DNA from: Nocardioides terrae
Lineage (GTDB): Bacteria > Actinomycetota > Actinomycetes > Propionibacteriales > Nocardioidaceae
Assembly: GCF_900112345.1 (NCBI RefSeq)
Contig: NZ_FOLB01000017.1
Span: 1-44,502, forward strand
Direction: 5' to 3'
Length of the DNA: 44,502 nt
The number at the start of each line of letters is the position of its first letter. Position 1 is the stretch's first letter. The notes beneath the pieces are model-generated. The model saw only the letters and a program-made list of their open reading frames with translations, searched no databases and was not told the origin of the DNA. Below are positions 1 to 7,466 of this stretch, one piece after another. The translations under genes and the position numbers were made by a program.

Positions 1-302
1 GTGGGACGGTCGAGCTCCTTGGCGAAAAACACTGAGGCGGACTTCAAGATCTCGTTCGCCCTGCGAAGCTCGGCAACCTCACGCTTGAGGCGCTTGATCT
101 CCTCAGCCTCCTCCGAGGTCGTCCCGGGCCGGACTCCGGCATCGACCTGCGCGCGGTGGACCCACAGCCGCAGGGTCTCGACGTTCATCCCCAACAACCC
201 CGCGACGTGCCGCAGCGCGGCCGTCTCGTGCGGGTGCTCCGGGCGGACCTCGGCGACCATCCGGACCGCCCGCTCACGCATCTCGTTCGTATACCTGGCC
301 AT
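1..302 (-). CDS. IS3-family transposase OrfA, partial
   Basis: Read on the minus strand from the ATG at 302-300, the protein begins MARYTNEMRERAVRMV and later contains NVETLRLWVHRAQVDAG and a charged leucine-rich stretch ending in NEILKSASVFFAKELDRP. This is the usual OrfA layout: an N-terminal helix-turn-helix that binds the IS ends, then a leucine-zipper coiled coil. An ATG at 311-309 is an in-frame alternative start. In this family OrfA is normally fused to OrfB by a -1 frameshift. The gene runs off the left edge after about 100 codons, so only OrfA is visible. The OrfA at the right edge of the window is a different sequence. Confidence 0.85.
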   Translation of the reverse strand, partial: MARYTNEMRERAVRMVAEVRPEHPHETAALRHVAGLLGMNVETLRLWVHRAQVDAGVRPGTTSEEAEEIKRLKREVAELRRANEILKSASVFFAKELDRP

Positions 303-349
303 CGTTCCCATCCTGACTCATCAAGCGGAACGAAACCCAGCGCGATTCA
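1..349 (-). mobile_element. IS3-family insertion sequence, end segment (continues beyond window)
   Basis: The stretch holds the start of an IS3-type OrfA read on the minus strand, and reading inward from 349 on that strand gives a terminus beginning TGAATCGCGCTGGGTTTCG (349 to 331). IS3-family ends typically start with TGA and carry imperfect inverted repeats of about 25-40 bases. The other end and OrfB lie outside the window, so neither the target duplication nor the full length can be checked. Placing the boundary at 349 is inference from the TGA end and its distance from the OrfA start. Confidence 0.6.
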
Positions 350-1296
350 TGGGGTTGATAACCACCGACACCGTCCACAAGCGTTTCGGCTCCGGACTCT
401 CAATCAGTCCAGATTTCGCAGCAACCGACCGGGACATCAACCGCGTCACCACGTGGATCATGGCTGCCTACGTGGGCTCCATCGGGGTCCGCTACGAATG
501 GCAGGCGGAAGGCATCTTCGATCGATCACAGTTCTTCCACTTCCCACACCCGGTGATCAACTGCTTCGAGGACGAGCAAGCCGTGATCCATGGGTGCACC
601 CGGCGTCCTGGATGGTTCGCCTCTCTGCTGCAATGGGCCAACCGTCCAAGGAGGTAGGACGCGCGGCCGACAGGGCGCGCTCCGCTCGGCCGCAAGTGTG
701 TGTCATACCGGCTCACCTCTGATGTCCACCGGCGGCTGGGGCTAGGCCGCCCTCGGCTCGATCCACGCATCCAGGTCGGCGCACTCGATCTGGTACGGAC
801 TATTCGGCTTGTCGAACTGGTCGTTGCGGAGGGGCCGCCCCGCATCGTCGTCCGCAGGCGAGCGGGTGAGATCTCCGTCCTACGTTTGAGAGGGGTCCGG
901 GCACAACCCGTTATCGTCTCAACGCCCAGTCCCGCGGCGACGAGTCCATCGGGGCCGGCGGACTCGCAAATGCGCTGCTTTCGACGGCAGACCTGGTGCG
1001 TCGCACCGCCGCGACAAGGCGCATGGTGCTACCGGATGCCCTGCGACGGCCGGAGCCACGAGGCGCCCCCGAGCTGGGGCGCGTGGCGCGGACGATCCAG
1101 TTCCCGCTGAGACGGCGTGTGCAGGTCGCCGGTCCTGGTGCCCCGTCGCGCGATGCTGAGGGTCTGCCGCGACGGTGACCCTGAAGGCCCCGGTGCCCGT
1201 GAGAGGCCACGCTCAGGGGCGGCCCAGGGATGCGCCTGATGTGCGCCGCTCTGCCGTTCGTCACAGTTGAGGTGTCAGTTCCCGACATCACGTACC
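350..1296. other. Degenerate region with fragments only
   Basis: No convincing intact gene is visible. A plus-strand frame running to the stop at 655-657 looks coding from about 420 (codons mostly ending in C or G) but is cut off upstream by the IS end, so it may be the tail of a disrupted gene; I do not recognise it. On the minus strand, a 45-codon tail from 880 to 742, ending in ECADLDAWIEPRAA, looks like a C-terminus but has no start. A third open frame, about 871-1178 on the plus strand, contains GLANALLSTADLVRRTAATR and also lacks a recognisable family. I read the whole stretch as decayed insertion-site DNA. Confidence 0.4.
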
Positions 1297-1311
1297 AAGG
1301 AGTGCACGACC

Positions 1312-1569
1312 ATGGACGACATCCGACGCCGGTTCGCACAGCAAGGCCTGACCCGATCTTCAGAGCAGCGGATCCTCGGCGGTGTCTGCGCAGGACTTGG
1401 GCGGCGACTGGGCATCGGGCCTTGGACGGCCAGGCTCCTCTTCCTGCTTGTCCTCCTGATCATCCCGGGCAGCCAGATCCTGCTCTATCCGATCCTCTGG
1501 ATCCTGATGCCGACCGAGGAGGCAGCGGGCTACCAGGTCCCGAACGCCACACCCGCACAACCCAGCTGA
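1312..1569 (+). CDS. PspC-domain membrane protein
   Basis: An 85-residue protein with the PspC core: RILGGVCAGLGRRLGI at residues 20-35, followed by a hydrophobic segment ending in LLYPILWILMP. The core's glycine-rich start, one membrane segment and LP/MP ending are typical of PspC domains. In actinobacteria such small proteins are usually membrane stress or envelope-associated, but no specific role can be assigned. The ATG at 1312 has an AAGGAG ribosome binding site at 1297-1302, nine bases upstream. No psp-like partner genes are adjacent, and the flanks look decayed, so it may be a solitary survivor of an older locus. Confidence 0.85.
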   Translation: MDDIRRRFAQQGLTRSSEQRILGGVCAGLGRRLGIGPWTARLLFLLVLLIIPGSQILLYPILWILMPTEEAAGYQVPNATPAQPS

Positions 1570-1614
1570 CGGCCTATCAGCCGATGCCTCGCTGGCATGA
1601 CTGCGAAATTCAGG

Positions 1615-1645
1615 AGTGGCCCTTACCAGCACGGTGAGGGCCACT
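1615..1645 (+). terminator. Inverted repeat, possible terminator of the PspC gene
   Basis: A perfect 9-base inverted repeat (AGTGGCCCT at 1615-1623 and AGGGCCACT at 1637-1645) with a 13-base loop lies 45 bases after the stop of the PspC gene. There is no clear T-run, which is common for high-GC terminators. It could equally be an IS-related or protein-binding repeat. Confidence 0.4.
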
Positions 1646-2082
1646 TCACCGATTGGTAGCGTGCAGCCGCCCACACGCGCTTTCGATCGCGCCTCAGCCC
1701 CGAGGGCACCGCCAGGTTCCTGGCGGGAGCTCGACGGTCGGCGTCGGAGCCCGCCATCGAGCGGAAGAAGACGAAGCGGACCAGGGAGGCGCCGACATGG
1801 GGCTGGTCGCCTCCCATTGGACAGACACCCCGCCCACACAACTTCCCGCGAGGCCGTGCTCGCACAGGATGGTCCCCCACTCCGGATGCGGCAGCCGCGT
1901 CACAGCCGCACCACACCACTGCGGTCGCACGAGCAGCCGCGCCTATTCGTTGCGCGCGCACGAAATACCTTCGCCAACGTTGTCGGCACGGACGGACCCG
2001 AGACTGAGCGGTGATCAGGACTCGGCTGTCTGGCTGTGCCCGCTGAGCACCTGTTGCGTCTGGCTGGCCTACGCTGAGGCAC
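1646..2082. other. Non-coding or degenerate stretch
   Basis: Open frames exist on both strands because the region is GC-rich, but none has a ribosome binding site, natural amino-acid composition or a recognisable motif. The 3' end should include the promoter of the phosphotransferase gene starting at 2083; I see no clear -35/-10 pair. Confidence 0.4.
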
Positions 2083-2943
2083 GTGCCGCGGCTGACCGAC
2101 TCGCTCACTGCCCGGCAGCAGGCTCTGCTGCGATCGTGGCTGCCCGACGCCGAGCCGGTCCGCGACCACAGCTGGGGGCTCGTCGGGACTAGGGTTCTCG
2201 AACTCCGGGCGTCGGACGGGTCGGCCTACGTTGCGAAAGCCGGTGACGAGGCCGACCACCACATCGCGCGCGAGATCGAAGCGCACCGGCGCTGGTTGCG
2301 GCCGTGGACGTCCCGCGGGCGCGCACCCGCAATGGTGGCCGCTGACGCTGATGCGAAGTTGCTCGTCACCCGTTGGCTGCCGGGCCGGCTGGTGCAGGCC
2401 GATCGGTCCGAGGTCGATCCTGGGATCTATCACCAGGCCGGTGCGCTGCTGGCCTTGTTTCACGGGCAGTCGAGTGTCCAGGACGACGGTCAGTTCGAAG
2501 GTCGCCAGAAGGCCGAGACACTCGCGTGGCTCGCCGCCGACCATCGGATCGACGCCACAGCGGTGTCCGCGTTGACCGCGCTGGTCGAGCGGTGGCCGAC
2601 GCCGCGCTCCTTGCTGGTTCCCACCCACGGCGATTGGCAGCCACGCAACTGGGTCGTCCACGACGGCGTGGTGGGTGTAATCGACTTCGGGCGGGCCGAC
2701 CTGCGTCCGGCGCACACGGACCTCGGGCGGCTTGTCGCTCAGCAGTTTCGGAAGGATCCGTCCCTTGAGGCCGCCTTCCTGGAGGGGTATGGCGCCGATC
2801 CACGGGAGCCGGAGGCCTGGATGCGGTTACGGGTCCGCGACGCGGTGGGCACGGCGGCGTGGGCCTACAAGGTCGGCGATGCGGCTTTCGAGGAGCAAGG
2901 GCATCGGATGATCGCCGCGGTGTTGGCCGAGCTGGACATGTGA
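2083..2943 (+). CDS. Aminoglycoside phosphotransferase (APH)-family kinase
   Basis: A 286-residue protein with the APH/choline-kinase catalytic core: THGDWQPRNW at residues 181-190 (catalytic D184, metal-binding N189) and VIDFGRAD at 199-206 (DFG-like metal-binding D201). The N-lobe lysine is probably K52 in YVAKAGDEA. Family members transfer phosphate from ATP to a small-molecule hydroxyl; aminoglycosides, macrolides, choline and other substrates are all possible, and the actual substrate is unknown. The start chosen is the GTG at 2083, giving a normal family length. No resistance genes or other operon members are adjacent. Resistance should not be assumed, since most actinobacterial APH-fold proteins of this kind have no assigned substrate. 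Confidence 0.85.
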   Translation: MPRLTDSLTARQQALLRSWLPDAEPVRDHSWGLVGTRVLELRASDGSAYVAKAGDEADHHIAREIEAHRRWLRPWTSRGRAPAMVAADADAKLLVTRWLPGRLVQADRSEVDPGIYHQAGALLALFHGQSSVQDDGQFEGRQKAETLAWLAADHRIDATAVSALTALVERWPTPRSLLVPTHGDWQPRNWVVHDGVVGVIDFGRADLRPAHTDLGRLVAQQFRKDPSLEAAFLEGYGADPREPEAWMRLRVRDAVGTAAWAYKVGDAAFEEQGHRMIAAVLAELDM

Positions 2944-3457
2944 GGAATGCGGGTACGCGTCCGGCGGCTTGCTAGACCGCTTACTGGGGATGTCTCCGTG
3001 AGCCGGACTCGGGGACGAGGTCCGTCACGAACGCGCTCCCGACCTTGCACCGGGACCGCCTCCCCGGGTGATCCTGCCGCGACGCGCGACACCGGGTCGG
3101 CGACCCGCTCAGTCCGCTCATGTGTCTATTCGGCGTGTCTACGCCGTCTAGTTGAGGAGATTCGCGAGGTGGCTCTATCGGCGCGGACCCTGAAGAGAGC
3201 GAGCGCCATCACTCCGTGAAGGGATCGGGCGGCTCCTCGGGAGGGTTCCGTAGGCGCGGTGGCAGTCCGTGCCGCAGCGTGAAGAGTCGCCGCCCCCGCG
3301 GCCCGGACGCCAACGACGTCCCAGCCACGGATCCGAGCCAGCGTTTCATGGGTTCAGTGGCTTACCGAGCTTCTCGCCATCTGCTGCACCCGAATATGCG
3401 TCACAACGCCACCGATGCGCCATCCGCGCCGGTCGTTTGTGAATCGCAGCGGTGTTC
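2944..3457. other. Gap downstream of the integrase, possible attachment-site region
   Basis: No gene is supported: the open frames here are arginine/serine-rich and lack ribosome binding sites. The stretch lies between the phosphotransferase stop and the 3' end of the integrase gene. In integrative elements the attachment site is often beside the integrase, so this is a reasonable place to look. I found neither a tRNA gene nor a direct repeat matching elsewhere in the window by eye. Confidence 0.35.
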
Positions 3458-4843
3458 TCAACTCTCAGCGAGCGCCGCGCTGATCCGCTGCTTCGCCACG
3501 GCTTCCTGGCCCTCGATGCACTTGGCGTAGACCTTGAGAAGTACGTCGACGCCGTGGCCCGCCCACTCGGCTACTTGCGGAGCAGGCACACCGGCGTTCA
3601 GCCACGTCGAGACGGCAGCGTGGCGCAAGTCGTACGGCCGGCGGGCGAGAGCCGTCATCTCCACTTGTGGAGTCAGGGCTGACTTGCGGGCGGCCCGCCA
3701 CGCCTTCATGTAGGTCTTTGACGGCAAGAGGTCGGCGTTAACCCCGTAGAAGATTCGGCCGTCAGCCCGTGGTGGAAAGTTCGTCAGGTGCGACCGCAAG
3801 AGCGGGACGAGGGGTGGCGGAATCGGAACGCTGCGGTAGTCACCCTCGAGCCGGTGCTTGAGTGCGCGCGTCTCCCGCAGCGAACCGTCGTCGGTCCAGT
3901 GGCGGCCGGCGTACGGGCTTGCCGCCGTCAGATGGAGCTCACCCCACCCTTCCGGCTCGTCGATGGGAGGAAGGTTGATGTCGTCGCGGGTAATGCTGAC
4001 GGCTTCCTCGGGGCGGAGGGCGGAGTAGTACATCAGGCCGAAGAAGGCGACCAGTCGGGGGCCGCTCGGCTTCTGCTCCCCAACCGCGTTGAGGAGCACG
4101 CGGGCCTGGCGGTGGTTGACGACGCTCCGGCGGTCAACTTCTCGGGTTGTCGTCGACGCAGTGAGGGTGCGCCACTTCACGGCCCGGATCGGGTTGCTGT
4201 CGAGAAGTCCGAGCTCGATGGCGTAGTCCATCGCGTTCGCGAGCAGCATCCGGTGCTTGCGAACGGTGTCAGGAGCCGCGCGCACGCCGTCGAGCCGGGA
4301 GGTGGCGGCATCGAGCACCTTTCGGGCGACGCCGGGAAGCAGCAGATCGCTGAGGGGGCGTGTGTTGGTTGATAGCCAGCGCAACCGTTCCGCGACCTCC
4401 GCGGGTGCGTCGTCGCGTCGCTTGGCGTTGAACCCCCACAGGTTCATCGCTGACCGCATCTCGCGATCGCTGGCCGGCGGCGCGCCGACGATCAAAGGGG
4501 GAGTCGCCGCCACCAATGCGCGCGCGATGTCTTGCCGGTACTTCGCGGAGGCGTTCTTCCACTTCATGTCGACGTACTGACAGGCGAAGTCGTACCAGCT
4601 CAAGCTCTGCAGCCTCCCGCGCAGCCAGGAGGCGGGCTCACCCGTGGCAGGGTGGAAGGGCTCGCCGCGTCGTGCAGCCGACATCAGCTCACTGCGGAAG
4701 GCGTCTGCCTGCGCCGACTTCGAGAACGTCCGTGCCCACGGCTGATCGCCAACTTTCCAGCGGACCCGATAGGTGTTGCCGCGCTTTCCCTTGTAGACGT
4801 ACGGCTTGTAGACCCGCACGTCGAAGGAGTGGTCGCCTGTCAC
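3458..4843 (-). CDS. int: Tyrosine recombinase/integrase
   Basis: A 461-residue phage-type integrase. The catalytic domain shows the first Arg in SALRPEEAVS (R277), a box 2 of RPYDLRHAAVS (R407; the usual first His is Tyr, a common variant in actinobacterial integrases), WAGHG (H430) and the nucleophile in LKVYAKC (Y439). An N-terminal SAM-like DNA-binding region precedes it. The start chosen is a GTG at 4843 whose GTGA overlaps the stop of the excisionase gene, implying translational coupling; a longer frame upstream lies within the excisionase gene and looks non-coding. It would catalyse integration and excision of the element, with the small HTH protein as directionality factor. It is the only integrase in the window. 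Confidence 0.93.
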   Translation of the reverse strand: MTGDHSFDVRVYKPYVYKGKRGNTYRVRWKVGDQPWARTFSKSAQADAFRSELMSAARRGEPFHPATGEPASWLRGRLQSLSWYDFACQYVDMKWKNASAKYRQDIARALVAATPPLIVGAPPASDREMRSAMNLWGFNAKRRDDAPAEVAERLRWLSTNTRPLSDLLLPGVARKVLDAATSRLDGVRAAPDTVRKHRMLLANAMDYAIELGLLDSNPIRAVKWRTLTASTTTREVDRRSVVNHRQARVLLNAVGEQKPSGPRLVAFFGLMYYSALRPEEAVSITRDDINLPPIDEPEGWGELHLTAASPYAGRHWTDDGSLRETRALKHRLEGDYRSVPIPPPLVPLLRSHLTNFPPRADGRIFYGVNADLLPSKTYMKAWRAARKSALTPQVEMTALARRPYDLRHAAVSTWLNAGVPAPQVAEWAGHGVDVLLKVYAKCIEGQEAVAKQRISAALAES

Positions 4844-5037
4844 GAGCCGGCACCCTCGAGCTCGGCGAGCCACCGCTCGTACTCGGTCCGCCGGATCCGG
4901 AGGTCGCCGTTCGGGAGCTTGATGCACCGAGGCGCGCGGCCCTTGGCGCGCCAGTCGTAGAACGTCGAGCGGGCGATGCCGAGCTCTCCGCACAGGTCGG
5001 AGATCGTCATGTGCCTGCGTGCAACGGGTGTACTCAC
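4840..5037 (-). CDS. xis: Excisionase/MerR-like helix-turn-helix DNA-binding protein
   Basis: A 65-residue protein with a winged-helix excisionase fold: MTISDLCGELGIARSTFYDW at residues 10-29 is the helix-turn-helix, followed by the strand pair IKLPNGDLRIRRTEYERWL. This layout (HTH, basic hairpin, then an R/W-containing helix) is typical of AlpA/Xis-like proteins encoded just before integrases. The GTG start at 5037 has GAGGAG six bases upstream. Its TGA overlaps the GTG start of the integrase by four bases, so both should come from one transcript. The likely role is to bind att-site arms and direct the integrase toward excision. Confidence 0.85.
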   Translation of the reverse strand: MSTPVARRHMTISDLCGELGIARSTFYDWRAKGRAPRCIKLPNGDLRIRRTEYERWLAELEGAGS

Positions 5038-5155
5038 AGCCGACTCCTCTCCCGATGCTTCAGTTATCCACACCGTTGATTGACCGCGGAACCGCACCGG
5101 TGGGACGTTCAGGACGTCTACCGAATCGCTCTGGCGTCCCTCGGGGGTGATGGGC
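5038..5155. promoter_or_regulatory. Divergent control region between xis-int and the XRE regulator
   Basis: This is the only non-coding space between the minus-strand xis-int pair and the plus-strand regulator, so it should contain both promoters and probably the regulator's operator. A perfect palindrome CACCGGTG lies at 5095-5102. On the minus strand TGGATAAC (around 5065-5072) resembles a -10 element upstream of xis. These assignments are by eye and unproven. Confidence 0.45.
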
Positions 5156-5908
5156 ATGAGCAACGAGCGACTTCAAGCGGGCCTGGCCCGTGCTGGCCTG
5201 ACCAACGAGGTGGTTGCGGACCGCACCGGCGTCGATCCGAAGACGGTGCAGCGCTGGCTCAAAGGGCGTGTGCCGCACCCACGCAGCCGTTTCGTGATCG
5301 CCGAACTGCTCGAAGAAGACGAGGAGTTCCTATGGCCGGGCGTCCGGCGGCTGGATCCTTCGACAAGCGTTGCCGCGGAGCTGGTGGCGGCGTACGCGTA
5401 TCGCTCCGAGTTGGATCTCAAGCGGTGGTGGGAGTTCTTCGTCCGCGCCGAGCGCCAGATCGACCTCTTGGGGTTCACGCTCTACTTCCTTCCGCAGCAG
5501 CACCCTGGCCTCGTTGACCTGCTCGGCCAGAAGATCGACGACGGTTGCCGGATCAGGGCCGCGCTTGCCGATCCCTCTTCGCCGCACGTCCAATGGCGCG
5601 ACGACGAGGAGCATCTGGCGATCACGGTCAAGGTCCGGATCAAGAGCGCGCTCGACGCTTTCGCGCCCTTGATCGAGCGTGGCGCCGAGTTCCGGTTCCA
5701 GGACGCGCCGCTGTACAACTCGATCTTCCGGTTCGACGACGAGATGCTCCTGACGCCACACCTCTACGCGACGCCCGGTCATTCCGCGCCGCTTCTGCAC
5801 ATGCGCCGGCTGATGTCGAACGGACTGTTCTCCCGGTTCGCCTCACACTTCGAGGCGGTCTGGTCCGATGCGAAGCCGATGGAGGAGGATCGTCGTACGC
5901 CGGACTGA
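5156..5908 (+). CDS. XRE-family regulator with C-terminal DUF5919-like domain
   Basis: A 250-residue protein. The N-terminal helix-turn-helix covers about residues 3-45, with TGVDPKTVQRWLKGR as the recognition part and the family-typical continuation into HPRSRFVIAELL. The C-terminal two thirds resemble the DUF5919-type sensing domain found in actinobacterial XRE regulators that sit beside NUDIX genes. The ATG at 5156 follows a GGGGG stretch; in-frame GTG 5147 and ATG 5150 (out of frame) are alternatives. It is followed 14 bases later by the NUDIX gene, forming an operon. In integrative elements such as pSAM2 a comparable regulator/NUDIX pair controls maintenance and transfer immunity; that role here is inference. 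Confidence 0.75.
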   Translation: MSNERLQAGLARAGLTNEVVADRTGVDPKTVQRWLKGRVPHPRSRFVIAELLEEDEEFLWPGVRRLDPSTSVAAELVAAYAYRSELDLKRWWEFFVRAERQIDLLGFTLYFLPQQHPGLVDLLGQKIDDGCRIRAALADPSSPHVQWRDDEEHLAITVKVRIKSALDAFAPLIERGAEFRFQDAPLYNSIFRFDDEMLLTPHLYATPGHSAPLLHMRRLMSNGLFSRFASHFEAVWSDAKPMEEDRRTPD

Positions 5909-5922
5909 GGGATGGAGCTGCG

Positions 5923-6390
5923 ATGGGACGTGTCGACTACTACGACGACCCGGACGCTCCGGCCGCCAACTCTCTGGTCCCGGCCGCCTCGGCGGTCGTC
6001 GTCGATGACTCCGGACGGATCCTGCTTCACCGGCGCAGCGACAATGGCAAGTGGGCCTTGCCCGGCGGCGTCATGGAGCTGGGGGAGTCGCTCGCCGAGT
6101 GCGTGATCCGGGAGGTCCAAGAAGAGACGGGCCTCGACGTCGAGGCCACGGGGATCGTCGGCATCTACAGCGACCCGAAGCACGTCTTCGCGTACGACGA
6201 CGGGGAGGTCCGTCAGGAGTTCTCGATCTGCTTTGAATGCCGGGTCGTCGGCGGCAAGGTGGCGGTCAGCGACGAGTCGTTCGAGGTGCGTTTCTTCGAT
6301 CCCGCGGACGTCCCCGACCTCCCGATGGTGGACAGCATCCGGCTGCGCGTCACCGACTACCTCAGCGGATCGACGCCGGTGATCCGCTGA
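5923..6390 (+). CDS. NUDIX hydrolase
   Basis: A 155-residue protein with a complete Nudix box, G49-x5-E55-x7-REVQEETGL (R63 to L71), which binds the metal and pyrophosphate of nucleoside diphosphate-X substrates. It is short, with the single Nudix domain filling the protein. The ATG at 5923 follows GGAG and lies 14 bases after the regulator stop, so the two are probably co-transcribed. Its 3' end overlaps the convergent HD-domain gene by 29 bases. In the actinomycete element pSAM2 the NUDIX protein Pif mediates transfer immunity, and nud genes recur in related elements beside a metal-dependent phosphohydrolase gene. The substrate is unknown here. Confidence 0.9.
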   Translation: MGRVDYYDDPDAPAANSLVPAASAVVVDDSGRILLHRRSDNGKWALPGGVMELGESLAECVIREVQEETGLDVEATGIVGIYSDPKHVFAYDDGEVRQEFSICFECRVVGGKVAVSDESFEVRFFDPADVPDLPMVDSIRLRVTDYLSGSTPVIR

Positions 6391-6919
6391 GGATCGTGTC
6401 GATCTCGCGCTCGATCCCGAGGAACTCGACTAGGCCCGCCTGGACGCCCTGACTGACGACGTGGTCGTCTCCGTAGCGTCGCACGATCTCAACGACGCGG
6501 TCGCTGACGTTGGTGGGTCGGCCGTCGGGAGTCGTGGTCAGGTCGCAGAAGGTGAGCGCCCGCTGGATGAGCGAGTCCTCGAACGGGAACTCGTCATCGA
6601 GTTCGGCGACGCCACGTAGCCGCGCCTCGTTGCGGGCGCCTGTGTGGTGAGCGATGAGCGACGCAACGTCAGGGCGTCCCTCGTCGCGAACGAACCTCGC
6701 ACCGTCGAGCGGATGGAAGCCGGTTGCCGCCAGCTCAGGGGCGTAGCCGATGTCGTGAAGGAGTGCGGCGAGGACGAGCGTCGGCGCTTGATCGCCGACG
6801 ACGGCTGGGCCGATCGCAGCGGCGCGCCGTCCCACGGCGCGCGAATGGGTATGCCTGCGACCGAGAGGACGGAGGCGCAGATCCACCTGAGCAAGAGCCC
6901 AGTCCATCTGCGAACCCAT
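6362..6919 (-). CDS. HD-domain metal-dependent phosphohydrolase
   Basis: A 185-residue protein with HD-superfamily features: H23 or H25 in RRHTHSRAVG, the HD doublet in LLHDIGYAP (H55, D56), further metal-site candidates H69, H91 and H92 (IAHHTGA) and a C-terminal Asp in TFCDLTTT. HD proteins hydrolyse phosphate esters of nucleotides. The gene is convergent with the NUDIX gene, overlapping its last 29 bases. The trio regulator/NUDIX/HD matches the conserved pra-nud-mdp group reported for actinomycete integrative and conjugative elements, where mdp is the metal-dependent phosphohydrolase; orthology here is inference. ATG 6919 is the longest start and ATG 6907 is an alternative; neither has a strong ribosome binding site. 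Confidence 0.83.
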   Translation of the reverse strand: MGSQMDWALAQVDLRLRPLGRRHTHSRAVGRRAAAIGPAVVGDQAPTLVLAALLHDIGYAPELAATGFHPLDGARFVRDEGRPDVASLIAHHTGARNEARLRGVAELDDEFPFEDSLIQRALTFCDLTTTPDGRPTNVSDRVVEIVRRYGDDHVVSQGVQAGLVEFLGIEREIDTILSGSPASIR

Positions 6920-7466
6920 CTCGACACCGTAGCCCGCGCTCGCGTTGCGCCGCAGACTGGAGTTGTTGTTCTACCGGCCGTAGAGGACGTCGCTCCTCGT
7001 GTCGAGTCGGAGGCGAGAACGACCTACACCTCTTGCACCCTGTAGACAGGGTGCTGTCCCGGGGGCCGTCTCCGGGTGCCGCGCCACTGTGGAGAAGGCC
7101 CGACCTCTTGCTGCCCAGTGACCCGCTCTGCCGGTCAGCAGAGGGTTCTAGGTGGGTTCCAAGGCCACTGAGGACGGCCATGTCCGTAGCAATCACGTTC
7201 GCGCAGGCCTCGCACGCCGAGCTCGCCGTGTCTACGGTGATCTCACGGTCGTCGTCATCGAAGGCCCGCACCTGTGAGCGGGCCAGGCCGATGGGGCGGT
7301 CGCCTCTGGCGGCGCCGGCTGCAAAGCCTGGCGCGTTCACGTTGCCGAGGAGGAGCTCACCTTGGTCAGGAGGGCCTAGGGCCTGGGCTCGCCTGGCGTC
7401 CGTCGGGATCTGCGGTCTGTACACGCCGACCGTGGCGTACGAGGCGGCGGCGCGTGCGGGTGGTCG
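6920..7466. other. Gap between HD gene and multicopper oxidase
   Basis: No gene can be assigned with confidence. A minus-strand frame has a natural-looking stretch at about 7080-7370 (contains SSACEACANVIATDMAVLSG), but it then runs out of frame across the HD gene and has no clear start or family. It may be the remnant of a small gene, or the join between the element-maintenance cassette and the oxidase cargo. Confidence 0.3.

Noticed and set aside
2083..2943. Calling the APH-family gene an aminoglycoside resistance gene
   Set aside because: Only the kinase core is recognisable; the substrate pocket cannot be read, and no resistance context is present.
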